From: Actinernus sp. WN-2022
Taxonomy: Eukaryota; Cnidaria; Anthozoa; Actiniaria; Actinernidae
Length of the DNA stretch: 64,000 bases
Assembly (NCBI GenBank): GCA_030867875.1
Contig: JAOWCC010001608.1
Location: 166,909-230,908 of the forward strand
Direction of reading: 5' to 3'
Every line of letters begins with the position of its first letter. Position 1 is the first letter of the stretch. Below the pieces are notes generated by a model, which did not search any database, was not told the origin of the DNA, and saw only the letters and a list, made by a program, of their open reading frames with translations. The position numbers and the translations under genes are program-made. This document shows positions 11,576 to 20,769 of this stretch, piece after piece.

Positions 11576-11639
11576 TCCTAAATGCGAACCATAGAGGCTT
11601 GAGAAAGGTTCGCGTGTATGCATGTGAGGCGTAATAATA

Positions 11640-11880
11640 GTGCTTGTATTGTGGGACAGTATGTCCTACATGTAATGCATACGTGGTTTATATACTAAGT
11701 TAGTTATATTTGTGTACCAATGTATTTCTTTTTTGATACATAAGTACTATATATGTAGTAATATGTTTCTTTTGACATATTTAATCTACATATATACTAA
11801 GCTATTTATACTTATTTATAATATTTATACTTATTTATAATATTTATACTTATATAAGTATTTATATGTATAATAATTAG
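11640..11880. repeat. AT-rich stretch with ATTTATACTT repeats
   Basis: TATTTATACTTATTTATAAT recurs three times near 11805-11860 in very AT-rich sequence. Low-complexity DNA; nothing else is seen. Confidence 0.6.
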
Positions 11881-12059
11881 GTTTATGAATTCAGGCAATC
11901 GCCACATTGAGGTTGTAGCGCTGGCAAGGACATCAGTACTGCAGCAGCCTCTGCCCCCTATCAGAGTCTGCCACTGGGTACGATGTAATTTCCTTTGGCT
12001 CTGCTCCCATTGGAGTGTGGCAACTGGAAATTCAAATATAGGCCAGGCCCGACCATCAT

Positions 12060-12310
12060 AGGGTCTGGCTCTGGGAAGAGTTACCAAAGGATGCCAGTGT
12101 CACCCTGGCTGAAAAAGTAAGTTGACCAGGCTCTTAACCAAGTTGGTTTTGGCACTGGGAATTGAATGAAAGGCCAGGTCCGTACCCCTATAAGGGCTGG
12201 CACTGGGAATAGTTACCAAAGGATGCCAGTGTCACCCCGGCTGAAAAAGTAAGTTGACCAGGCTCTTAACCAAGTTGGTTTAGGCACTGGGAAAGTAAAG
12301 AACCTTGCCC
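12060..12310. repeat. 132-bp tandem repeat, two units
   Basis: TTACCAAAGGATGCCAGTGT starts at 12081 and 12213. Both units carry CTGGCACTGGGAA-type words and GTTGACCAGGCTCTTAACCA. The stretch 11881-12060 before it holds related words (CCACTGGGTACGATG, GTGGCAACTGG) but no clear unit. No gene is seen. Confidence 0.8.
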
Positions 12311-12513
12311 TGTAGCGCAGAGATCGAAGAAGCTCATGGCAGTGCCCTCGAATGTTTTCAATTTTGGTGCTTGCATTATAAAGGTTTATTTTTGTCAAGC
12401 ATTTAATAGGATGTGTGAATTGTAGCCCCTGTGTCTACCTCTAGTAGGTGCAAGATCCCCTTGAAACCCAATCCCACCCTGGTACCGAAGGGAACACCAA
12501 CGCACCACCATCC

Positions 12514-13195
12514 CCTTAAAGTTGCCAGCATTCAATCAAGCATTTGACCATTGAAGGGGCCCCAACGCCGCGTGTTTGGTGTTAAGACGGATGTCTTAAC
12601 ACATGCACACAGATTCCAAAAAGGAAACTGTGGCCCACAACACACGGAGGGAGTCCCTCTTAGTCCACGAGAAAATGCTGATTGATTTTATGTACTATTG
12701 TACATAAAGAAATTGTAAGAAAAAAATAAAAAAATTAACATGAAAAGTTGTGAAAAAGGAATGAAAACCTTTATCGAAATAAAAGTTTGATCAATCAAGC
12801 ATTAAACGAAGACCATTGGGGAGGCCCCAACACCGCGTGTTTGCTGTTAAGACGTATGTCTTAACACATGCACACAGATTCCAAAAAGAAAACTGTGGCC
12901 CACAACACACGGAGGGAGCCCCTCTTTGTCCACGAGAAAATGATAATTGATTTTATGTACTATTGTACATAAAAAAAGTAAGGAAAATTAGCAAGGAAAG
13001 TTGAGAAAAAGGAATGAAAACCCGAAACCTAATGAGTGCCCCAATGCCGCACCAGAGACAACGTCAGTAACGTTGGTCACAGTGATGGTGACTCTGGTCG
13101 ACACAGATGAAGCAACTCCTAACCCCCTAATTAGGTTAATTTAATAGAAATAAAACTCGTGAAAAATAAAAACCCAACAGCTGGCAACTTTAAGG
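12514..13195. repeat. ~265-bp tandem repeat with paired hairpins, bounded by 16-bp inverted repeats
   Basis: Two units (about 12,532-12,790 and 12,791-13,000) each carry two perfect short palindromes. The first is GTTAAGAC, a 4-nt loop, GTCTTAAC (12579-12602 and 12845-12866). The second is TATGTAC, TATT, GTACATA (12689-12706 and 12954-12971). The pair is enclosed by CCTTAAAGTTGCCAGC at 12514-12529 and its reverse complement at 13180-13195. The block lies immediately downstream of the Crypton-like recombinase stop, so it could be that element's terminal region or recombinase binding sites. This role is inferred from position only. Confidence 0.7.
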
Positions 13196-13243
13196 AGCAG
13201 TTTACCTCAACTGTCGATGAAGGGAGGAGAAGTATTTCCATTA

Positions 13244-14578
13244 TTACTTCTTATCAGCGACCCTCTTCAAAGACTTCACCTTCTCGTGCGTGCGCTCTTC
13301 CCCTTCACGTTCCATAATCACACGGGTCTTTACATCCTTCCACAGGGTACAAATCAAGCTTTTCTTATTGATCGATCTGCTTCCATCAATGAAAGTGGAA
13401 GCTACCCGATGGAGCTCATCCACGTCCTTCTCACTCCAAACCCTCCTGCCAACGTGGGATTTATTTCGAGCAATCGAAACGAATTCATATTCGTCCACCG
13501 AGGAAGGGGGAATCACATCAGTGGTGCTGGCTTTGGATCCGGATACTGCAGATCCTTTGGATGGAGATGCCGATGGAGATCTTCTCAGACGTTTCTTAAA
13601 CGTGTTCTCATCATCGAACAACGCTACGATAGCGTCATGCCCCCTCTTAGCTTCCATGACCTTGTTTTGCAGATTGTAGGAGGCATCTGCAGTTGCCCTT
13701 CTGTGTCCCATTGCCACAGCGAGCCTGTTCTTCGTAGGCGAGTCCTGTTGTCTCGTGTTGGACACGACTACCTGCCTAATGGTGGTTGAGGAGAGTGACT
13801 TGAGGCTCTCATCCTTGAACGACTTAGTCGCTTTTGCAAAGGACTTCAGCATTGGGTGGATTTCATTGTTCTTTGCGCCTTGACCAGATGTCGTTAGGAA
13901 TATCCTGTCGGAGTTTTCTACTTCGTCGACCACGAACAACGGGCGCACCTTGGCGACGAATAGGCGAAGAAAGTCATAGATATTTCCAGGGATGTGCAGC
14001 ATATACCCCCCGTGGGTGGTCACGGTCTTGTGATGGGTGATCTGCATTGTATAGTTCCCCTCTTTATCCTTCTTTATTGTTACCAATGCCTTGCACGTCA
14101 TCTCCGAAATTACACCAGCCCTATTGGCATTGGCCATATTGAGGAGGTACACCAGCCAATTCCGTATCTGCAGGGCCTTGTCTATGGAAATGTCGGCAGT
14201 GGCAGTACCTTCAAGGATGCCCTTGCAACTCTCGGAATGGTCGGAATCCCGGGCAGACTTTAGTTCCTCAAGAGTCGGCTGCCGCTCCCAGGTGGCGTAC
14301 TCGCGCTGGCCTTTCTGTTCTGCCTTTTTCTTCTTCCAAGAACCCCGCCACACTTCCTGGGTTTCCTTCAGGGTCTGAAGGGCATTTCTCAGATCTTTCG
14401 AGAGGTCGTTCTGTTTCGTCTCTGGTAGAAGCACATACCGTAGAAACTCTTCCAAGGAACGGGAGTACACAAGCAGCGTGGCGATCGTTAGCCCTTCGTT
14501 CTCGTTATTTTCATGTAGCTCGATGTTGCGCCTAAAGAAGGAATTATATACCGTGGACGCGTCCTTGAAAACATTCAA
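13244..14578 (-). CDS. Crypton-like tyrosine recombinase, catalytic part
   Basis: A 444-codon frame with an N-terminal helical core-binding region (about residues 1-80) and a tyrosine recombinase catalytic domain. Visible active-site candidates are Arg153 (NANRAG), Lys184 (HHKT), Arg268 (TTIRQ), His292 (MGHRR) and the nucleophile Tyr301 (ASYNLQ). The residue three before Arg268 is Thr rather than the commoner His. A basic C-terminal tail with KKRLRRSPSASPSK follows. Enzymes of this kind cut and rejoin DNA through a phosphotyrosine and mobilise Cryptons. There is no ATG at the frame start. It joins the neighbouring frame at 14575 by a one-base shift, so it is either frame-broken or an exon. 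Confidence 0.75.
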   Translation of the reverse strand: MNVFKDASTVYNSFFRRNIELHENNENEGLTIATLLVYSRSLEEFLRYVLLPETKQNDLSKDLRNALQTLKETQEVWRGSWKKKKAEQKGQREYATWERQPTLEELKSARDSDHSESCKGILEGTATADISIDKALQIRNWLVYLLNMANANRAGVISEMTCKALVTIKKDKEGNYTMQITHHKTVTTHGGYMLHIPGNIYDFLRLFVAKVRPLFVVDEVENSDRIFLTTSGQGAKNNEIHPMLKSFAKATKSFKDESLKSLSSTTIRQVVVSNTRQQDSPTKNRLAVAMGHRRATADASYNLQNKVMEAKRGHDAIVALFDDENTFKKRLRRSPSASPSKGSAVSGSKASTTDVIPPSSVDEYEFVSIARNKSHVGRRVWSEKDVDELHRVASTFIDGSRSINKKSLICTLWKDVKTRVIMEREGEERTHEKVKSLKRVADKK

Positions 14579-15060
14579 ATACTCTTGATGATGGTCGTAA
14601 CTTGTTGGGCCATCTGTGCTATTCTCCTACCGTCTTTAGAGCCACCATGGGGAGTATCGAGGTGTTCTTTCCAAGCCCAGATCAGATGGTCGATGGCATT
14701 TTTAGGCAGATGTGGGTCCTCCTCCTCCGATGATGATGACTCTTCGTCTTTCCCTTGAGAGTAGTCTGGGTCATCGAATTGGTCGTATTCCATTTCCGAT
14801 AATGGCTGAGGCGATTGTGACCTTGTGTTAGAAGGGCCTGGCTCAGGGCTTGGTGGCGGCGGCGAGGGTGAAGTTGTGCCCTTCGAAGTGGCAGGCTTTG
14901 GGTTTTCAATTTCGGCACTGTCCTTCGGGAGAGGTGGTGCCTTGCTTGGGATTTCCTTGGGGAGAGGTGGTGCCTTGCTTGGGATTATGGCAGTTGCCGG
15001 CGTGCTTGCTGCCTTATCTAACTGCTTCCCTTCTTGTTTCTTGCCGCGCCCCTTGGTCGA
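14575..15060 (-). CDS. Proline-rich/acidic linker of the Crypton-like protein
   Basis: This frame is open without stops from about 15060 to TGA at 14575-14577. It reads a Pro-rich low-complexity linker (SKAPPLPKEIPSKAPPLPKD, PSPPPPSPEPGPS) and then an acidic run (EESSSSEEED), ending in a short helix-like segment before running into the recombinase frame. An in-frame ATG exists only at 14793. I read it as the middle of one protein whose zinc-finger, linker and recombinase parts are now in three different frames. No independent function is claimed. Confidence 0.55.
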   Translation of the reverse strand, partial: STKGRGKKQEGKQLDKAASTPATAIIPSKAPPLPKEIPSKAPPLPKDSAEIENPKPATSKGTTSPSPPPPSPEPGPSNTRSQSPQPLSEMEYDQFDDPDYSQGKDEESSSSEEEDPHLPKNAIDHLIWAWKEHLDTPHGGSKDGRRIAQMAQQVTTIIKSI

Positions 15061-15596
15061 AACCCCTTTGCCTTTACCCTCTTGCCTTTACCCTCTTTAC
15101 CGGTGGGGTGCTTCCGCTTAAGGTGCGTGTCAAGCCGTTGGCCCCGCCAGTCGCACTTTGGGCAACCACGCATGCGACGCTTGATGAGAGTCTCACCTCT
15201 CATTTTGAGCAACCAGGTGTTATACCTCGACTTCGTCCACCCGTGCCTCTTTCCAGTGAGGTGCTGGTTTAGATGGGTATGGGCTTTCCCATCTTTGCAG
15301 ATCGGGCACGTCCCTTGATGCGATGGCCTGCATTTGGTCCTTTCAGCTTCCTTTTCAGCTGGTTGTGCCACTATTACTTCCACTGTTGTTTCAACAGTCT
15401 TTTGAGCACCCTGGTGATCGTTCATTTGCTGTGGAGGGACATCTACCACGACGTCTCCATCCACCACGACAGCTTCCACCGCGATAGAACCGGAAGGTTC
15501 GCTGGCCGGGAAATTCCTCATGATGTAGCCAGCATGTAAGCGTAGCCTGGTCCGGATGGTGGCCATGTACGATACCATTGTGCGTTGAGGGGACAA
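15018..15596 (-). CDS. Zinc-finger N-terminal part of the Crypton-like protein
   Basis: The frame starts at TTG 15596 with an in-frame ATG at 15578. It carries two zinc-finger-like units near residues 95-160: CPICKDGKAHTHLNQH (C-x2-C...H) and CPKCDWRGQRLDTHLKRKH (C-x2-C-x8-H-x4-H). A lysine-rich tail follows. Such fingers would bind the element's ends or host DNA. The frame ends at 15018 and overlaps the linker frame. The shift lies in a near-duplicated stretch, CCTTTACCCTCTTGCC, around 15060-15100, which suggests slippage. Confidence 0.65.
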   Translation of the reverse strand: MSPQRTMVSYMATIRTRLRLHAGYIMRNFPASEPSGSIAVEAVVVDGDVVVDVPPQQMNDHQGAQKTVETTVEVIVAQPAEKEAERTKCRPSHQGTCPICKDGKAHTHLNQHLTGKRHGWTKSRYNTWLLKMRGETLIKRRMRGCPKCDWRGQRLDTHLKRKHPTGKEGKGKRVKAKGFRPRGAARNKKGSS

Positions 15597-15899
15597 GGGC
15601 TCCTGGTCGGGGTGATGATATGCATGATTGCTACAACAAATATTAAGGCTTAATATACGGACTACATCTATACGGACTACATCTCTTATTTAAAAATATC
15701 TACTTACTCTTCGATGAGCATATTGAACTTTTTCATCATCTTCGCGTGGGACGTTAACCCCCAATCCAAAGCCACCTCCCGCTCGGCACAAACCCACGAA
15801 TACAAGTCTCGTACATCTAATTTTCCCGTTGCAGGGAAAGTGTACGTAGTCATGATGGATAACTACAAAATGAAACCAGAACATAAGTTTACATACATA

Positions 15900-16290
15900 A
15901 CAATTTTACATACATTACGGTCCACGTTTGACGCAAAATCGTAAGTGGCTTACCTTTGAGGTATCGTAAAGATTAACGCCAAGAAGAGCACGCCGCCGAA
16001 TCAAAATCTCTCGTTCTCCCTACAGAAAAAAGGTATGGTTAAAATGTGAAATGATGTTAATTTTACAGACATTATTTACCACGTCCGACGAAAAACTATA
16101 AGTGCCTTACCTTGTAATTATTCCAGAAGAACAACGACAAGTCGCTACACCAAAATCTCTCGTTCACCCTACGAGAAAAAAGAGCAATGTTAAAATGGGA
16201 AATGATGTCAATTTTACAGACATTATGGACCATGTTCGACGCAAAACTCGAAGTGTCTCACCTTGTAATTACTCCAAATAACAGCACTGT
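15900..16290. repeat. ~150-bp tandem repeat, three degenerate units
   Basis: Words such as CATTATGGACCATGTTCGAC, CTTACCTTGTAATTA and CAAAATCTCTCGTTC recur about every 150 bp (near 15913, 16070, 16221). It lies upstream of the zinc-finger frame and could be the 5' flank of the Crypton-like element. No gene is seen; 15,600-15,900 holds nothing I recognise. Confidence 0.7.
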
Positions 16291-16377
16291 CAAAATCCAA
16301 GTTGCGATCACTGTAAACATACAAAAGCTAAAACGAAATACAAACATTGGTGAAATAACAGTATGTTCGTAACAAAA

Positions 16378-17130
16378 ATGAGCAGGGCTTCCCCAGTATC
16401 TATTGGTCGTACGAGAACATGTCTACAGTAGCCAGACAGACTATCCCTTTACGTTCCCAAAAAAAATTGAGCAGGGGTTCCCCGTTAGGTATCGATTAGG
16501 CAATCAAGTACACGTATGACCAAAACACGATTTTCATTAATTTATCTCTCATTCAATATGCATACTTATGAATTAAACTATTAGCAGACGTGAAGCCCAC
16601 TCCGTTATGTTTACTAAACAGTCGACCAATTGAAAATCGGTTGAGTATTGCCAGAGTTATTGATGAGTGGGAAATTCCATTTTTCCACATTCAAATATTC
16701 GTAACTCATTAACCATTCATGAGATTCAAATAAATTTCGTGCAGTGATGAAGCCGACCCCCTCGGGTGTACAACACCGTCGACGAATTGAAATTCGGTTG
16801 AGTATTCCCAGAGTTATTGATGCTTAAACTCAGTGAAAGAGTCAATTTACTCGATTTTCAAAAAATTATATCTCATTAAATATGCATGAGATGCAAAAAC
16901 GGATTGCATATTCTTAAAGCCCAGACTCTGCTCAACAAGCCTATGCAAAACGATTTTCCGTAGCGGTAATTAAAATGTATGTAGACAGTACCCAGACATG
17001 GACGAAAACGGTGGTCACATTATCGTAAATAATTATGTTAATTTTTGTTATAAAAAATTTGCGCAGCGTTCCACAATTAACTATCGGTAAGGCAATCAAG
17101 TACATGCAATCCGCATAAAAATCCAACAAA
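16378..17130. repeat. Degenerate repeats
   Basis: GAGCAGGG(G/C)TTCCCC recurs at 16380 and 16471, with a weaker match near 17055, each followed by ATCGRTWAGGCAATCAAGTA-like text. GTCGACGAATTGAAATTCGG and CCCAGAGTTATTGATG recur about 155 bp apart (16,620 and 16,785). These resemble worn relatives of the mosaic repeat. No gene is seen. Confidence 0.5.
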
Positions 17131-17489
17131 TACTGAATTTTTTACATCGTTTTTAGTGTTTTGGCAAAAACCAGACAGTCGCCATTTTGATTTTGCAATC
17201 GAGGAAAAACGCTAATAAATCACCAAACCGAAGCTTAAAACTTGTTTTTTTTCGCCACCAGTTTGTTCCCTACAAGCTTATACAGGTCTGCATTTTTTTG
17301 TTGTTGAGAAATTGTACTTAATTAAGCGAAAAAAAGCGAAAGTTATCGGACGCGAAAAACACATGGCTTACCTATCTGAAGAGTAGAGATGAAAGAGGTC
17401 CAGAAGTTGGTGTTCCGTTAATTTATATAAAACGGCAGGAAGCACGAATATATTTTTTAAATATGTAGGTTCGATAGAGGGAAGATCAA
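17131..17489. other. No recognisable feature
   Basis: AT-rich sequence without a convincing open frame, repeat or RNA. Only the last bases lead into the mosaic repeat. Confidence 0.5.
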
Positions 17490-18730
17490 ACAGTACGAAT
17501 TTGGTAGTCTCACGTGATCACAACAAACCGTTGCCTAGCAACAGTGACTAACTTTTACACATAGAAGCAGTCACAATTTCTGAACTATTTCAACATTCTC
17601 ATTTTGTTCACCTGTTCTGGAGAGATACATTACTCCTGAATACGCTGGTGCAATCAGTTTTGAAATTGGATCAAAATTGACGGAGTTATTATTTTTTTAA
17701 GAAAATGGTACAAACTCCAAAAAAGTGGTATAAACTCCAACTTCCGGTTTTGGACTCAAACCGGAAGTGATATGTGAAATAGCGTGTCCGGGAAAACTGC
17801 TCTACCTCATTCAATCTTGAACCAAAATACATACGGTTGGTATCATGTTAAAGCTGGATAGCTGGGCTACCTTAACTCATAAACAGATTTGAAATTGGTC
17901 GAATAGTGATGGAGATAGAAATTTCTCAAAAAGTGGTAAAAACGGTAATGAAAAAATACATAACCGGAACTCGCATGGAAATGGGAGTGGTATCATATGA
18001 AAGCGGCAAGCTAGCACAGCATGCTGAGCTAAAAACATTTGGAAGTTCCTTGGAAAGTTTCCGAGTTACACATCCAAACGTACCAAAAAGTCGTCCAATC
18101 GAGCTGAAAACAGTTGGTATCTTATGAAAGCTGGATAGACAAGCTACCTTAACTAATGATCTGATCTACCAACCTATAAATATTGGCGGACATGTGGCAT
18201 TTTAAATAAATTGTTGCAACGCAAAAAAAATACTTTTTTGACTTCCTTATTCTAAGTCGTATAGAGATAATAATGGTATCACATGAAAGCTCTGAATGAG
18301 ACGAGCACGATGAGCGAATACAATCTGAAATCGGTTGCAAATTCACGGAGTTATTCGACTTTTCAGAAAATGGTACAAACTCCAAAAATATGGTACAAGC
18401 GCCATTTTCTCTATTTTAAGAGCTATGACGATAGAAATACTACCATATGAAAGCTCTAAACGATACGAGCACGATGAGTTAAACAAAATTGAAATCGGTC
18501 AGCCATGGACGGAGTTGGGGTGATTTTTCAACATTTTTTAGAAGCTAATGGGGTCCAGGATAACTGTCACAACTCCCTTAATTTATGCGTATATTCCATA
18601 ATGATGGTGTCATCGTAAACCCAGATAGCCAGGCTACCTTGACTCATAAATAGATCGACTAACCTCTGCAAACTCACGTTGGAAATTGTGGTACAAATCA
18701 CGAAGGAAATGGTAAAAATCACCAAAAATA
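17490..18730 (+). repeat. Mosaic repeat block
   Basis: It contains the X-box-like GTTGCCTAGCAAC at 17530-17542, GGTACAAACTCC at 17705 and 18373, GGAGTGGTATCATATGAAAG near 17983 and AAAGCTGGATAGACAAGCTA near 18127. These appear in the same order as in the other blocks. Interrupted in all frames; no gene is seen. Confidence 0.7.
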
Positions 18731-18784
18731 GCAAAGGGGTACCCCTTTGCTCTAATATCAGAAATCCTTACAAAAAGAGTTAAG

Positions 18785-19258
18785 GTTTTTATTAGCTCAT
18801 CGTGCTCGTATTAATCAGAGCTTTCATTTCATGCCATTCCCATCGTCGTAGCTCTTAAAATAGAGAAAATAGAAAAATGGAGTTTGTACCACTTTTTTGG
18901 AGTTTGTACCATTTAAAAAAAAAAAAAAACTCCGTCAATTTAGGTAAGGGTAAGGGTTTTTATTAGCTATTCGTACTCATATCGACGAGGGCTTTCATAT
19001 GATACCATTCCCATCGTCGTAGCTCTTAAATTAGAGAAAATAGAAAAAAAAAATGGAGTTTGTACCACTTTTTTGGAGTTTGTACCATTTTCTTAAAAGT
19101 CGAATAACTCTGTCAATTTAGGTAAGTGTAAGGGTTTTTATTAGCTATTCCTGCTCGTCTCAATCAGAGCTTTCGTTTGATACCATTCCCATCGTCGTAG
19201 CTCTTCAAATAGAAAAAATGGAGTTTGTACCACTTTTTTTGGAGTTTGTACCAAGTCA
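18785..19258 (-). repeat. Mosaic modules in inverted orientation, three tandem units
   Basis: Units of about 165-180 bp contain GGTTTTTATTAGCT, CATTCCCATCGTCGTAGCTC and GGAGTTTGTACCACTTTTTT, the reverse complements of modules used elsewhere. The head-to-head arrangement with 17490-18730 makes a large imperfect inverted repeat around 18,750. Confidence 0.75.
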
Positions 19259-19275
19259 AAACTCGATTTTCAATT

Positions 19276-19465
19276 AAGCAATATAACACGCTTTCCATGT
19301 CTTTGTTCTCTTATATAAACACGCGGGATATGTTGGGAGAACAAAGAAAAACTTGAAAATCACGAGCCGCTAGGCGAGTGATTTTCAAGTTTTTCTTTGT
19401 TCTCCCAACATATCCCGCGTGTTTATATAAGAGAACAAAGACATGGAAAGCGTGTTATATTGCTT
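19276..19465. repeat. Perfect palindrome, 88-bp arms, 14-nt loop
   Basis: The left arm 19276-19363 and right arm 19378-19465 are exact reverse complements; the loop is GAGCCGCTAGGCGA. The arms contain ATATAAACACGCGGGATATG and TTTGTTCTCCCAAC. No target-site duplication is evident next to the arms. It may be a foldback or MITE-type element or a recent inverted duplication. Confidence 0.95.
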
Positions 19466-19551
19466 TTATAAAATAACGAACAGGAAAAACACGAGATAAA
19501 AATCTTACGCACGCACGATCAGAAGATCAATTCTCCTAACTGTAACAGTCG

Positions 19552-19749
19552 TCAGAAATCGACCGACGGTGAGTTTGCACAGCGCGGGAAATCCCCCAAG
19601 GCAGAACTGAGAGAAACGAAGGAATGCTCTGTGTCCTCTGGGTCAGTGTATGGCTCTATTTTAAAAACATCTGCTTCAACATTCCCCGAAAAGAATAACT
19701 CGGGATTCAAGACATGCTTTCCCGGAAATTTAAGGCGAAAGGCATTCAA
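19552..19749 (-). CDS. Possible coding fragment, unidentified
   Basis: A 65-codon frame of balanced composition (FPGKHVLNPELFFSGNVEAD and so on) ends at a TGA and stays open a little further upstream. The sequence around it (19,500-20,590) is less AT-rich than the neighbouring repeats, so this could be a terminal exon or a relic. I see no domain and no splice sites that decide it. It could equally be chance. Confidence 0.2.
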   Translation of the reverse strand: MNAFRLKFPGKHVLNPELFFSGNVEADVFKIEPYTDPEDTEHSFVSLSSALGDFPRCANSPSVDF

Positions 19750-20590
19750 GGAGTGGAGGAATTGAACTGGGTGTTTTTTTGTCGCTGAATGACAGAGTGT
19801 ACATGAGGAAAATTGATTCCCCTGTTGAACTTTTAGATGAATGAACTTTTATTTTCGCCAAACTCAATGGAAATATCTAGCTGTTGGAACCTTCCTTCCA
19901 ATGAGATGAGGCTAAGAGTGCAAGGTAAGAGGAAAAAGCTCATTTTGATTTTTGTTCTGTGAAAAAATCAACAAAATATCAACTTCACAACTGTCGCACG
20001 TGAGTTTGCAAAATTCATGTAGTTGTTCATAAAATGGCAAGGAGAAAGCTAAAACCCTTATATGAATTATCTAAGACCAAGCAGGGTGAATGATAACAAT
20101 TGGCCTTATATGAAGGCTTATTATTTCGTGACTTCGTCGCCGACAAAATGTCGGACTTGAACACTAAGCGTATGCGTATGTCCTTTTAGTTTTAGTTTGG
20201 GATAGAAAAAGACAGAGAGAAAATTGAAAGAGTGTTGCCTTGCTTTTCCCTCTCGTCTACTCTAGTCTCTAGCTCGATTCCTCACTCTATTCGTCTATAA
20301 GGAGGTTGTTTAAAAACTAGACTTGTTAGCCGTTTGTGTGTTTTAGTTTTACCGTACGAAATAAGTTAAACGAAAAGTGGTTTTGACTTTTGTTTGTTGG
20401 ATCCGCGAATAAATATATCTTGGCCGGGATGGTTAGCAAATTTGATAACTTCGTCGGTTGGCTGTATTTTTGTTAAATATATATGTTGGTTTTGCTGATT
20501 ACAATCATATTATTGAAAGTCAACGTTTGGTGAAGACATTCTTCCTTGTCGTTTGCCATTTTGATTTCATTCACAATCGCGTGCCAGCGA
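19750..20590. other. No recognisable feature
   Basis: Non-repetitive sequence with no convincing frame. A pyrimidine-rich stretch (CTCTCGTCTACTCTAGTCTC) lies near 20,250. Confidence 0.4.
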
Positions 20591-20690
20591 ATTTCCATGT
20601 CTATGGACTCTCATATAAACACGGCTTTCAGCCAATCAGCGCGCGAGTTTCCTATGGGTTATTTTATAATAAATTATATCTCTCTTCCAT
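20591..20690. repeat. Fragment related to the palindrome arm
   Basis: TTCCATGTCTATGGACTCTC followed by ATATAAACACG matches the palindrome arm word TTCCATGTCTTTGTTCTCTT + ATATAAACACG with few changes. It is followed by CAGCCAATCAGCGCGCGAG, an inverted CCAAT-type word. This suggests the palindrome belongs to a dispersed family. Confidence 0.5.
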
Positions 20691-20769
20691 TTGAAGATTA
20701 GTGTTTATACCTTATACCGTTACAAAGTACAGCCTCTCGGCTTCATTTAAAAATAAAATGAAAAAAAAA

